Below are positions 1 through 8,814 of a stretch of DNA of 64,000 bases, piece after piece; position 1 is the stretch's first letter; the number at the start of each line of letters is the position of its first letter. The position numbers and the translations under genes are program-made. This stretch comes from Rikenellaceae bacterium. GTDB taxonomy: Bacteria > Bacteroidota > Bacteroidia > Bacteroidales > Rikenellaceae. The DNA is taken from positions 1-64,000 of the forward strand of contig SUZQ01000003.1 in NCBI GenBank assembly GCA_015059875.1. The letters are read 5' to 3'. The notes below the pieces were generated by a model. It searched no databases and was not told where the DNA came from. It was given only the letters and a program-made list of their open reading frames with translations.

Positions 1-150
1 ATGGCAAAGAAAGCAGTCGCAACCCTTAGAACAGGTGTAGGTAAGCAGTTTACCAAGTGCATCAAGATGGTTAAGTCGGAGAAGACCGGTGCTTACATTT
101 TCAAAGAGGCAGTTCTTCCAAACGACCAGGTAGCAGAGTTTATGAAATAG
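1..150 (+). CDS. DUF4295-family small basic protein (MAKKAVATLRTGVGKQFTKCIKMVKSEKTGAYIFKEAVLPNDQVAEFMK)
   Basis: Translated directly from position 1; 49 aa, Lys-rich; matches the small DUF4295 proteins usually encoded after rpmB/rpmG in Bacteroidetes. Not in the ORF track because it is short. Confidence 0.75.
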   Translation: MAKKAVATLRTGVGKQFTKCIKMVKSEKTGAYIFKEAVLPNDQVAEFMK

Positions 151-186
151 TAAAACCGCTACAATGTATTCGGAGTCTTCCGAAAT

Positions 187-226
187 ACAAAAGGCTGATC
201 CGTTCTCGGACAGCCTTTTGTGTTTT
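187..226 (+). terminator. Intrinsic terminator
   Basis: acaaaaggctg (187-197) is a perfect inverted repeat of cagccttttgt (211-221), followed by gtttt. Confidence 0.8.
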
Positions 227-281
227 CACAGGAGGGGTGGTGGGGCAAGCGTATGAAAATTAAAAATTTTCCGTTTCCCGT

Positions 282-1151
282 TTAATTTCTGTATTCTTTT
301 GGCGATACGCCCACAACCCTTTTGAAATACTTGCCAAAGACCGATTGCGAAGGGAAATTCATCGCGTCGGCAATCTGCTGTATCGTCATTGTGGTGGATG
401 AAAGCAGAGCCTTACATTCGGTGATAACATACTCCTCGATGCAGAGCATTGCCGAGCGTCCCGACACCTCGCGCACAACCTGTGAAAGATATTTCGGTGT
501 GATGCAAAGTGCTGAAGCATAGAAGGTTAAATCGCGATGTTGCTTGTAGTTTGTACGCAGCAGCTCCAAAAAGTTTGTGTAGAGCTCCTTGCGTCGGTTG
601 CGCCCCGCACCATCCTCGCTTATGCCGTGTTGCTCGTAAGAGTAGCCGTAGAACATTGCCAGCGTGAGGTGCTTCGCCGCCTCTAACTTAAACTCTGTGC
701 GAGGCGAGCGAACAAGATCGGCAAGGAGCGAGTAGTATCGCCCAAAGACATTTCCGCCATTCTCGATATTCATAACCGCCGTGTCGGCAACCTTTGAGTA
801 GAGCGGATGAATATCGCCAATATTGGTAAATAGCGCATTCGAAAAGTCGCGCGACATAGCGATGGTTTTGCAGTCGAAGTCGTGCGAGTGCTCCACTAGT
901 TGCCCTATCTGGTCGTAGAGAATAATGGTCGTTGTCTGCGCTTGCAGCCGATACTCCCTCATATTTACCCTTATTCGCGCACTTCCGCCCAAGCATATCA
1001 GAGCGATTGTCATATCAATCTTGAATGGCTCATACTCGATGGCACTCTCTGCGTCGATATAATCGGCATCGAGCAGAAAAATATCGTTGCCAAGTCGCAT
1101 TTCGGGCGGTGTGAGCGACTCTATTTTACTCCTCCAATTATGATATTTCAT
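282..1151 (-). CDS. AraC-family transcriptional regulator
   Basis: C-terminal double HTH: LTFYASALCITPKYLSQVVREVSGRSAMLCIEEYVI...MTIQQIADAMNFPSQSVFGKYFKRVVGVSPKEYR. Confidence 0.9.
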   Translation of the reverse strand: MKYHNWRSKIESLTPPEMRLGNDIFLLDADYIDAESAIEYEPFKIDMTIALICLGGSARIRVNMREYRLQAQTTTIILYDQIGQLVEHSHDFDCKTIAMSRDFSNALFTNIGDIHPLYSKVADTAVMNIENGGNVFGRYYSLLADLVRSPRTEFKLEAAKHLTLAMFYGYSYEQHGISEDGAGRNRRKELYTNFLELLRTNYKQHRDLTFYASALCITPKYLSQVVREVSGRSAMLCIEEYVITECKALLSSTTMTIQQIADAMNFPSQSVFGKYFKRVVGVSPKEYRN

Positions 1152-1165
1152 TTTCGTAATTTTTA

Positions 1166-1173
1166 CAAATATA
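1166..1173 (-). promoter_or_regulatory. Putative Bacteroidetes -7 box (TATATTTG on minus) for the AraC gene
   Basis: caaatata on plus, 15 bp before the start codon. Confidence 0.4.
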
Positions 1174-1300
1174 CCTAAAATTTGTGATAAACAGTATTGT
1201 TTTTCTCTTTTTTGTGGAGCTTTATACCAAAAATAGGGAGATTGTGGCGAATTGGGAGCGCAGATTGTTACTACCTTTGCACCATAAAATTATTGTTATT

Positions 1301-1504
1301 ATGGCAGAGTATAAATTGAAAAGCGGTAAGATCGAGGAGAAGGTTGTCGGCACTTACAAGAAGATTGAAAATGGAGTAGTTGAGAGCTTTGAAGCTATGT
1401 GCGACGGCGTTGAAGAGGGCTACAAAAATATCGAGAATACAGTAGTTGATAGCTACAAAAAGATTGAGAAAAAGTTTGTGGATACATTCCTCGAAGAGAA
1501 GTAA
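1301..1504 (+). CDS. Small hypothetical protein with internal helical repeats (MAEYKLKSGKIEEKVVGTYKKIENGVVESFEAM...)
   Basis: ATG at 1301 is preceded by a TAnnTTTG box at 1272-1279; repeated (V/Y)xxYKKIExxVVxSF units. Confidence 0.6.
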   Translation: MAEYKLKSGKIEEKVVGTYKKIENGVVESFEAMCDGVEEGYKNIENTVVDSYKKIEKKFVDTFLEEK

Positions 1505-1554
1505 ACGAAAAACTTTGGGCTAATGATTAATAGCCAAATTCTCTCGCCTCTCGT

Positions 1555-2502
1555 CTATTTGAGATAGAGTTCGCCTTGCCAAGCGTTGCGCTCGGTGAGG
1601 CGATTTTCAAGCATATTCCAGAGGGTTTCGTTGCGCACCAACCCCCAATTGCGACCATAATGGTAGCGCGGAGGTGCTTCGCTGGCAAATCGCTCGACCA
1701 CAATATCGGGGCGCAGACGGCGTAAAATCTCTGTAAAAAGATCAAGGTACTCCTCCAATTCCCAAAAGCGAAAATGCTCAGGATGTTCGTCATATTCGCG
1801 CTCCATTGCTGTCCCCTTAAACACCTGCAACTGATGAAATTTTATCGTTGTAAGTGGCAGAGCGTTAATGCGTTCCACCTGCTCCAAAATCATCTCGTCT
1901 GTTTCGCCCGGCAATCCCAAAACAAAGTGTGCGCCAACCGCAATTCCGCGCTCGGCAGTCATCTCTACGGCTCGACGAGCGCACTCGAAATCGTGTCCGC
2001 GATTTATCGCGCGGAGGGTGGTGTCGTAGGTCGATTCGATGCCGTACTCAATCGTTACATAATGCTCCTTCGCCAACTCGGCAAAGAAGTCCAAAATCTC
2101 CTCATTTACACAGTCGGGGCGAGTGCCTACAACTACCCCCACAACCTCAGGGTGCGAGAGTGCTTCGAGATAGCGTTCGCGCAACACTTCGAGTGGTGCG
2201 TATGTGTTTGAAAACGATTGAAAATAAGCAAGATATCGTGATGCGGTGCGATAGCGACGGCGATGAAATTCGATACCCTCTTCAATCTGTTGCGTGATGC
2301 TTTTTGAGGGCTGACAATAGGAGGGAGTGAAGGCCTCGTTGTTGCAAAAAGTGCAACCCCCAAACCCCACTTTTCCGTCGCGATTTGGGCAGGTAAAACC
2401 AGCATTTATCGCCACCTTCTGTACGCGTTCGCCAAAGTGTCGGCGGAAGTATGCTGCGTAGCTGTTATATCGTCTATTATCGCCCCAAGGATACATACTC
2501 AT
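1555..2502 (-). CDS. Radical SAM protein, YhcC/TIGR01212-like
   Basis: NAGFTCPNRDGKVGFGGCTFCNNEAF with CxxxxxxxxxxCxFC cluster motif; GTRPDCVNEEIL. Confidence 0.85.
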   Translation of the reverse strand: MSMYPWGDNRRYNSYAAYFRRHFGERVQKVAINAGFTCPNRDGKVGFGGCTFCNNEAFTPSYCQPSKSITQQIEEGIEFHRRRYRTASRYLAYFQSFSNTYAPLEVLRERYLEALSHPEVVGVVVGTRPDCVNEEILDFFAELAKEHYVTIEYGIESTYDTTLRAINRGHDFECARRAVEMTAERGIAVGAHFVLGLPGETDEMILEQVERINALPLTTIKFHQLQVFKGTAMEREYDEHPEHFRFWELEEYLDLFTEILRRLRPDIVVERFASEAPPRYHYGRNWGLVRNETLWNMLENRLTERNAWQGELYLK

Positions 2503-2576
2503 CTCTTTTACGCTACAAAATTACTCATTTTTGACCATTTTGCCCATAATTTGTAGGAAAATATAGTAATAATTAC

Positions 2577-2584
2577 TATATTTG
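2577..2584 (+). promoter_or_regulatory. Putative -7 box TATATTTG
   Basis: TAnnTTTG upstream of the cdd ORF with TTTG at 2550-2553. Confidence 0.5.
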
Positions 2585-2619
2585 CGGATAGTGAGCGCGT
2601 ATGCGCAAGCATAAAATGA

Positions 2620-3084
2620 ATGACAATTATGGAGAAGAGTTTGGAGTTGAAGTACATCAAGGCGGAGCATATCGAGGATTTGCCCGCTGCGGATCGCGAA
2701 CTTATTGCCGAGGCGCAGAGAGCTACGGAGTTGGCATACGCCAAGTATTCGGGATTTAAGGTTGGAGCTGCGGTGCGTCTGCGTAGTGGCAAGGTGCTGC
2801 ATGCGGCAAACTCCGAGAGTGAGGTGTTCCCTTCGGGTTTGTGTGCCGAGCGTTCGCTGCTCTATTATGTTGAGGCGAACTACGCCGACGATCCTATCGA
2901 GGCGTTGGCTATCGCATCGAACCCTTCGGAGCGTGAGTGCTACCCTTGTGGCGGCTGTCGTCAAGTTATTCTCGATGTGGAGCGCCGACAAGGTACGCCA
3001 ATACGGGTTATTATGAGTGGTAATGGCTCGGCTTCAATTGTCGAAAGCGCAAAATTATTGCTTCCATTTACATTTCAGCTATAA
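2620..3084 (+). CDS. cdd: Cytidine deaminase
   Basis: SGFKVGAAVRL, GLCAERSLLYY, PCGGCRQVI zinc-binding motifs. Confidence 0.9.
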   Translation: MTIMEKSLELKYIKAEHIEDLPAADRELIAEAQRATELAYAKYSGFKVGAAVRLRSGKVLHAANSESEVFPSGLCAERSLLYYVEANYADDPIEALAIASNPSERECYPCGGCRQVILDVERRQGTPIRVIMSGNGSASIVESAKLLLPFTFQL

Positions 3085-3089
3085 TTTTG

Positions 3090-3123
3090 AGTGAGTAGTG
3101 AGTAGAGAGTAGTGAGTAGTTGT
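3090..3123 (+). repeat. Left arm of inverted repeat flanking the S23-like gene
   Basis: agtgagtagtgagtagagagtagtgagtagttgt; complementary to 3511-3544 at 32 of 34 positions. Confidence 0.9.
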
Positions 3124-3145
3124 TTCTAATAAATAGAGAGTAATC

Positions 3146-3499
3146 GTGGGAAATAGTGTCATATTGGACAAGAGTAAGAAGTTTGCGTTGAGGATAGTAA
3201 AACTATATAAATATCTCAATGAGCAAAAACACGAACATGTACTTTCAAAACAACTACTACGCTGCGGAACAAGCATAGGCGCAAATGCGAAGGAGTGTGC
3301 CTTTGCTCAATCGAAAGCGGACTTTACTGCTAAAATATTTATTGCTCAAAAAGAATGTGCTGAAACTGAATATTGGTTAGAACTTTTGTATGAAAGCGAA
3401 TATATAAATAAGATTGAATTTGATAGTATTTACGAAGATTGCCAAGAGTTAATGCGTCTAATTGTTGCATCAACCAAAACTCTGCAAAGCAAACAATAA
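3146..3499 (+). CDS. Four-helix-bundle (S23 / 23S rRNA IVS-type) protein
   Basis: KKFALRIVKLYKYL...LSKQLLRCGTSIGANAKECAFAQSKADFTAKIFIAQKECAETEYWLELL, signature of the S23/IVS four-helix-bundle family; GTG start. Confidence 0.9.
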   Translation: MGNSVILDKSKKFALRIVKLYKYLNEQKHEHVLSKQLLRCGTSIGANAKECAFAQSKADFTAKIFIAQKECAETEYWLELLYESEYINKIEFDSIYEDCQELMRLIVASTKTLQSKQ

Positions 3500-3510
3500 A
3501 AAGGAAAATA

Positions 3511-3544
3511 AAAACTACTCACTACTCTCTACTAACTACTCACT
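3511..3544 (-). repeat. Right arm of inverted repeat flanking the S23-like gene
   Basis: aaaactactcactactctctactaactactcact, reverse complement of 3090-3123 with two mismatches. Confidence 0.9.
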
Positions 3545-3549
3545 GAATA

Positions 3550-4242
3550 ATGTTTAATCCAAACGATATACTTTACGAGGACAACCACTTGCTTGTTGTG
3601 AATAAGCGGGTGGGCGACCTCGTGCAACCAGATAAGACGAGCGATGATGCGCTCGAAAACTATCTCAAAGCCTTCTTGAAGGTGCGCGACCACAAACCGG
3701 GGGATGTTTTTCTCGGTGTGGTGCATCGCATTGACCGCCCTGTGAGTGGTGCAGTGTTGTTTGCCAAGACCTCGAAGGCCCTTGTACGCCTGAACGAGAT
3801 GATTCGCAAGGGCGAAATCCGAAAGCACTATTGGGCGATTGTGGAGGCCCGACCTGCTGCGGAGCAGGGTAGCCTTCGCCACTATATCTTGCGTGATGGC
3901 AAGACCAATCGCTCTCACGCCTACGATAAGCCGCGTGCCGAGGCTAAGGAGGCGCGTCTGAACTACGAGATGATCGGTTGCAGCGACCGCTACACTCTGC
4001 TTGATGTGGAGTTGCTCACTGGTCGTCATCATCAAATTCGTTGCCAATTATCAAAGATGGGTTGCCCGATAAAGGGCGATTTGAAGTATGGTGCGAAACG
4101 CTCAAATCCGAATGGCGGAATCTCGCTCCACTCGCGCTCGTTGGCGTTTATGCACCCCGTGCGCAAGGAGTTGGTGGAGATTGTCGCTCCCGTGCCGCAG
4201 GATGATAACTTGTGGCGATTCTTTGCCGAGAATACCCGATAG
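3550..4242 (+). CDS. RluA-family RNA pseudouridine synthase
   Basis: VVHRIDRPVSGAVLFAKTSKAL (HRxDxxxSG), LLTGRHHQIRCQLSKMGCPIKGDLKYG. Confidence 0.9.
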   Translation: MFNPNDILYEDNHLLVVNKRVGDLVQPDKTSDDALENYLKAFLKVRDHKPGDVFLGVVHRIDRPVSGAVLFAKTSKALVRLNEMIRKGEIRKHYWAIVEARPAAEQGSLRHYILRDGKTNRSHAYDKPRAEAKEARLNYEMIGCSDRYTLLDVELLTGRHHQIRCQLSKMGCPIKGDLKYGAKRSNPNGGISLHSRSLAFMHPVRKELVEIVAPVPQDDNLWRFFAENTR

Positions 4243-4245
4243 CCG

Positions 4246-5064
4246 ATGAAGAGATTTTCGAGAATATTGGTACTGTTGCTTGCGGTTGTGGTGTTGATGC
4301 CGCAATGCGCCTACGGCTGGAATGGAAAGGGCCACGCCGTAATAGGTCATATTGCCGATTGCAACCTCACGCCCAAGGCTCGTAGGATGTGCCAGAAATA
4401 TCTTGGCAGCCCAATCTCGCATAACGCTTCGTGGATGGACAAGGTGCGATATACTGACGCCTACCACCATACTGCACGCTGGCACTCGGTGGGAATTAAG
4501 GATGGAAAGTTTATGCCGTCGGACCTCACAGGCTCGAAGGCTCGCTACGAAACGCCACGACAGGAGGATGACCACGGCGTAGCAAAAGTGCTGCAACTGC
4601 AAAAGCAACTGCGCGACTATCGCAAGTTGAGCGACTCGACTGTGACAGTCGGCTTGAAACTCATTATCCACATGGTTGGCGACTTGCACTGCCCGGGTCA
4701 CACCTTCTTTGCGGATCAGCCACAACAATACCACATAAAAGTTGGCGGAAAGAGGACGCACTACCACTCCAATATGGATCGCTCATTCCATAATTTCAAT
4801 CAGGGTGTCAGCTACGACGAGTTCTACAACGACAAGTGCCGAATGACAAAGTCGGAGATTAAGGCATTGTGCCGAGGCGATATCGCAGCGTGGGTATGGG
4901 GCAACGAAGCGATGTTCCGCGAGTGCTACAAATTGTTACCTCCGGGTGTGGAGTATGATGACCAGCCTGCCGAGACACACCGACGATTGAAAGAGATAAC
5001 AGACCGACTCCATCGTGATGCAGGTTATCGTTTGGCGCATATTATTAACGAAATTTTCAGATAG
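4246..5064 (+). CDS. S1/P1 nuclease family protein, type A (all zinc ligands present)
   Basis: Signal peptide then WNGKGH; NASWMDKVR; TARWHS; IIHMVGDLHCPGH; HSNMD. Confidence 0.88.
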   Translation: MKRFSRILVLLLAVVVLMPQCAYGWNGKGHAVIGHIADCNLTPKARRMCQKYLGSPISHNASWMDKVRYTDAYHHTARWHSVGIKDGKFMPSDLTGSKARYETPRQEDDHGVAKVLQLQKQLRDYRKLSDSTVTVGLKLIIHMVGDLHCPGHTFFADQPQQYHIKVGGKRTHYHSNMDRSFHNFNQGVSYDEFYNDKCRMTKSEIKALCRGDIAAWVWGNEAMFRECYKLLPPGVEYDDQPAETHRRLKEITDRLHRDAGYRLAHIINEIFR

Positions 5065-5082
5065 ATTTAACAAAAAGAGGTT

Positions 5083-5535
5083 ATGCGTGTCGTAATACAG
5101 AAGGTTCAGCGTTGCAGCGTTGAGGTTGAGGGCAATGTGATTGGCAAAATCGGAAATGGTTTGGCTATCCTGCTTGGTGTTGAGGAGGCTGATACGCAGG
5201 AGGATATAGATTGGTTGTGTGGCAAGGTGTCGCGTCTGCGCATCTTCGATGATGAGAACGGAGTGATGAATCGCGATATTAAGCAAGCCGAGGGGCGCGC
5301 GATTGTGATAAGTCAATTTACGCTCTTTGCTTCGACCAAAAAGGGAAATCGTCCTTCGTATATTCGTTCGGCAGGTGAGGCGGTGGCAAGACCGATGTAC
5401 GAGAAGTTCCTCGCAACGCTCTCGGAGCTGCTTGGCGAAGAGGTGGAACACGGAGAGTTTGGAGCAGATATGAAGGTGTCGCTCGTGAATGATGGGCCTG
5501 TGACAATATGCATAGACTCCAAAAATAGAGAGTAA
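5083..5535 (+). CDS. dtd: D-aminoacyl-tRNA deacylase
   Basis: MRVVIQKV, SQFTLFASTKKGNRPSY, FGADMKVSLVNDGPVTI motifs. Confidence 0.95.
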   Translation: MRVVIQKVQRCSVEVEGNVIGKIGNGLAILLGVEEADTQEDIDWLCGKVSRLRIFDDENGVMNRDIKQAEGRAIVISQFTLFASTKKGNRPSYIRSAGEAVARPMYEKFLATLSELLGEEVEHGEFGADMKVSLVNDGPVTICIDSKNRE

Positions 5536-5559
5536 AGAAAGAACTTAAAATATAACAAA

Positions 5560-6375
5560 ATGAGAAACAGAATTAAAACTTTGATTGCGACGCTTGTTGC
5601 TGTGTTAGCAGTGGTGTCGAGTGCTTCGGCTTGGGATCAGTCGGGGCACGGCACAATCGGTCATATTGCTGACCGACACCTCACGCCAAAGGCGAGAAAG
5701 ATGTGTAGTAAGTATCTCGGACACTCGTTGGCTTACTACGCTTCGTGGCTCGATCAGTGGCGTTATTCTGACGAGTATCACCATACGGCTCGTTGGCATG
5801 CTGTAGGTATCAAGGATGGTAAACTTGTGCCAGGACAGATGGCGGGCGATATCTCTGATTTTCTCGCCCCACTTACGATGGACGATCATGGTGTTGCCCG
5901 AATGGAGCAGATGCTGGAGCAGCTGAAGAACTATCGCAATATGACCGATTCTGCTGTTACGGTAAATTTGAAATGTATTATCCACATGGTGGGCGATATG
6001 CACTGCCCAGGACATGTCTTTTATTACGGTTTGAAGCAATTTGAGATGACTGAGGGTGGCGAACCTGCTCGTTTCCACGGATTTATAGACAAGTCGTATG
6101 GTCGATTCAATAAGGGTAAAACCTCTGACCAATTCTACGACAAATATTGCCGTTTGACCAAGGAGGAGATTCAAGAGATACAAAGAGGCACTTTGGCCGA
6201 TTGGGTTATTGAGAATACGCCTCTATTCAAGGAGTGCTACACGCTGCTCTCGCCAACTATCGACTATCTTAACCTCCCCGAGCAGAACAAGTTCCGTTTG
6301 AAGGAGATTACCGATGAGTTGCGTGTTGAGGCGGGCTTCCGTTTGGCGTATGTAATGAATCAAATTTTCAAATAA
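5560..6375 (+). CDS. S1/P1 nuclease family protein, type A
   Basis: WDQSGHGTIGHIADRHLTPKA; YASWLDQWR; TARWHA; IIHMVGDMHCPGH; HGFID. Confidence 0.9.
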   Translation: MRNRIKTLIATLVAVLAVVSSASAWDQSGHGTIGHIADRHLTPKARKMCSKYLGHSLAYYASWLDQWRYSDEYHHTARWHAVGIKDGKLVPGQMAGDISDFLAPLTMDDHGVARMEQMLEQLKNYRNMTDSAVTVNLKCIIHMVGDMHCPGHVFYYGLKQFEMTEGGEPARFHGFIDKSYGRFNKGKTSDQFYDKYCRLTKEEIQEIQRGTLADWVIENTPLFKECYTLLSPTIDYLNLPEQNKFRLKEITDELRVEAGFRLAYVMNQIFK

Positions 6376-6387
6376 TAGCAGAGAGTT

Positions 6388-7152
6388 ATGAAGGGACTAC
6401 GATATATAGTTGCAGTTGTAGCTGCATTGATGGCTGTCGAGGCTTCGGCATGGACTTGCACTCAGAATAGAGCAATCTTGATGCTTGCAGAGGAGAATCT
6501 GTCAGGTCGTGCAAAACGAGAGTTGTCGGAGATTTTAGGCACTCCGCTTTCGGAGGTTAAGTTTGCAAATAAGGGAAAGAGTCAAACTCGCCTGAATGAG
6601 AGTGGTAAGTCGGTAACAACCGATGAAAAAGATGCTGTGGTAAAGTTGGAGAGGGCGATTGCAACTCTTCAGCGCAAGGATGCAACTGCCGAGGAGCGTA
6701 AGGCGGCTCTGCTTACAGCTGTAGAGATGACGGTGGATATTCACTGTCCTGCAAATGTGCTGATTGACAAGCACCTTGAGAGAGATTTTGTATATCAACG
6801 AGATAATGGTCGTCCAAAGCACTCGCGTTGGTTCAAACTCAGTGAGCGCAAGTGGCAGGCTATGTGGCATAACCAATACCATAAGGATCACGGCGCATTC
6901 TCGGCAGAGATGTATCTCTACGATTGGCATATTGCAACCAAAGGTATGGCAAAAGGCTATAAGAGGGAGGCGGTTGCTCCGCGAGTGTGGGCAGAGCGCA
7001 CAGGCGAGAGAGTATTTCTTGCTCTAAAGACCTTCCAGCCAGACGCTGTGATAAATATGCTGGAGATAACCAAACATGAGTATTTGAATGACGAGTCGAT
7101 GTACGATGCGGCATTTCATCTCGCGAACCTTTTGAATAAAACTCTTAAATAA
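6388..7152 (+). CDS. Degenerate S1/P1 nuclease paralog, type B
   Basis: Signal peptide then WTCTQNRAILMLAEENL; TVDIHCPANV (two His ligands lost); C-terminal FHLANLLNKTLK. Confidence 0.75.
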   Translation: MKGLRYIVAVVAALMAVEASAWTCTQNRAILMLAEENLSGRAKRELSEILGTPLSEVKFANKGKSQTRLNESGKSVTTDEKDAVVKLERAIATLQRKDATAEERKAALLTAVEMTVDIHCPANVLIDKHLERDFVYQRDNGRPKHSRWFKLSERKWQAMWHNQYHKDHGAFSAEMYLYDWHIATKGMAKGYKREAVAPRVWAERTGERVFLALKTFQPDAVINMLEITKHEYLNDESMYDAAFHLANLLNKTLK

Positions 7153-7164
7153 ACAACAAAAAAA

Positions 7165-7965
7165 ATGAAGAATCTACGCATTGTTTTACTATTGGTACTT
7201 GCACTATTTGTGGCGCAGAGTGCTATGGCGTGGGCTAACTTTGGGCACGGAGCTATTGCCTATGTAGCAGAACAACACCTTACCCCAAAGGCAAAGGAGA
7301 GTTGTCGTCACTACTTGAAACACACGCTTCCGTGGTACTCTTCGTGGATGGATTTTTGGCGTGCCGTTCCGCCATACGCTCATACGAATATGTGGCATGG
7401 CATAAAGTCGGATGAGAAGGGTAAGTTGCGTTGGGATATCTCAGGCGAGCGCGCTAATGGTCAAGCTATGATTCAGGTTAAGCGCATTGTTGAGGAGATG
7501 CAGAACTACAAGAGTATGCCCGACTCGCTGGTGCGACAGAACCTAATATATCTGATTCATAGCGTGGCAGATATGCACTGCCCTGTGCATATTCAATTCC
7601 CAAAGACTGCCTATCCGCACTATCGCTTCGACCTGAAGAATAGGGGTAAGAAGCATAGTTTTCATGGTTTTTGGGATGCTGCACCCGGATTTAAGCGCAA
7701 GGGCTGGAGCTTTGCCAAGTATGCCGAGGAGGTGGATAAGATGTCGCCAAAGCAGATAAAGAGAATCCAAAAAGGTTCGTATGATGCATGGGGACGCGAT
7801 ATTTTGAAGCAGGCTCACCGCGCATTTCAGATTACGCCTGCGGGTAAAGATATAGCGCACCTTACGGCAGAGGAGCAGAGAGCCGTGCTGGCGTTGGCAG
7901 ATGAGATGTCGATGAAGGCGGCATATCGCTTGGCGTATCTCCTCAACTCAATTTTTGACGAGTAA
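7165..7965 (+). CDS. S1/P1 nuclease family protein, type A (subfamily A1)
   Basis: WANFGHGAIAYVAEQHLTPKAK; SSWMDFWR; MWHGI; LIHSVADMHCPVH; HGFWD; AYRLAYLLNSIF. Confidence 0.92.
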   Translation: MKNLRIVLLLVLALFVAQSAMAWANFGHGAIAYVAEQHLTPKAKESCRHYLKHTLPWYSSWMDFWRAVPPYAHTNMWHGIKSDEKGKLRWDISGERANGQAMIQVKRIVEEMQNYKSMPDSLVRQNLIYLIHSVADMHCPVHIQFPKTAYPHYRFDLKNRGKKHSFHGFWDAAPGFKRKGWSFAKYAEEVDKMSPKQIKRIQKGSYDAWGRDILKQAHRAFQITPAGKDIAHLTAEEQRAVLALADEMSMKAAYRLAYLLNSIFDE

Positions 7966-7994
7966 AAATATAAACTAAATAAAAAATACCCACT

Positions 7995-8795
7995 ATGAAA
8001 AACCGATTTTTGATTGTCGTTCTCTCGCTCGTATCGATATTGAGCGTGCAGAATGCAAAGGCGTGGGGTGGCTGGGGACACCATATATCCACCTTTATCG
8101 CCGAAAAACACCTGACACCTGAGGCAAATGAGAAGTGCCAGCACTATCTCAAACATAGCTTGCCACACTACTCGTCGTGGCAGGACTATTGGCGTCACAG
8201 TGATCCGTTCAAGGAGATATCCTATTGGCACTCAAGCTACATCAACAAGAAGAAAAAGGTTACGGGCCACAAGAATATCATCACTCGTGATGCAGTGACT
8301 CAAATTGAGCGCATCGTGAAGGAGATGGAGAAGGGCAAGTACCACAACCTCTCCGATTCGATGGTGACTGTAAACTTGAAACTCCTTATCCATATGGTAC
8401 CCGACATGCACTGTCCAAGCCATATTGTTCACTCGAAGGATTATGGTCTTAAGAGCAAATCGTTGCTCGTTAAGGGCAAGAAGTTTGGCCGTCATAAGGT
8501 TTGGGACTCTGCGCCGATGTTGTTACATCCGAAGTGGAAGGCAGATCGCTTTGCTAAGGCATACGACACCTACTCTCCAAAGCAGATTAAGAAGATTTGC
8601 AAGGGAACACCTTCGAAATGGACGGTGCAGAATGGAAAGAAGATGATAAAGACCTACTACTTCTGGGAGAGGGGTGAAGAGTTCCGCAACTTTACACCTG
8701 AGCAGCGCAAGAATTTCGAGGATATTACGCACGAGCAGCTCGCCTATGGAGGTTATCGCTTGGCGGCAATCCTGAATGAGATATTCAAATATTAA
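7995..8795 (+). CDS. S1/P1 nuclease family protein, type A
   Basis: WGGWGHHISTFIAEKHLTPEA; SSWQDYWR; YWHSS; LIHMVPDMHCPSH; HKVWD. Confidence 0.92.
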   Translation: MKNRFLIVVLSLVSILSVQNAKAWGGWGHHISTFIAEKHLTPEANEKCQHYLKHSLPHYSSWQDYWRHSDPFKEISYWHSSYINKKKKVTGHKNIITRDAVTQIERIVKEMEKGKYHNLSDSMVTVNLKLLIHMVPDMHCPSHIVHSKDYGLKSKSLLVKGKKFGRHKVWDSAPMLLHPKWKADRFAKAYDTYSPKQIKKICKGTPSKWTVQNGKKMIKTYYFWERGEEFRNFTPEQRKNFEDITHEQLAYGGYRLAAILNEIFKY

Positions 8796-8814
8796 CCAAT
8801 ATAATTAATCTATC

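Noticed and set aside
3088-3125. Heptamer gtgagta run as a CRISPR-like array
   Set aside because: No spacers, unit too short, and it is mirrored on the other side of the S23 gene; better described as inverted-repeat arms.
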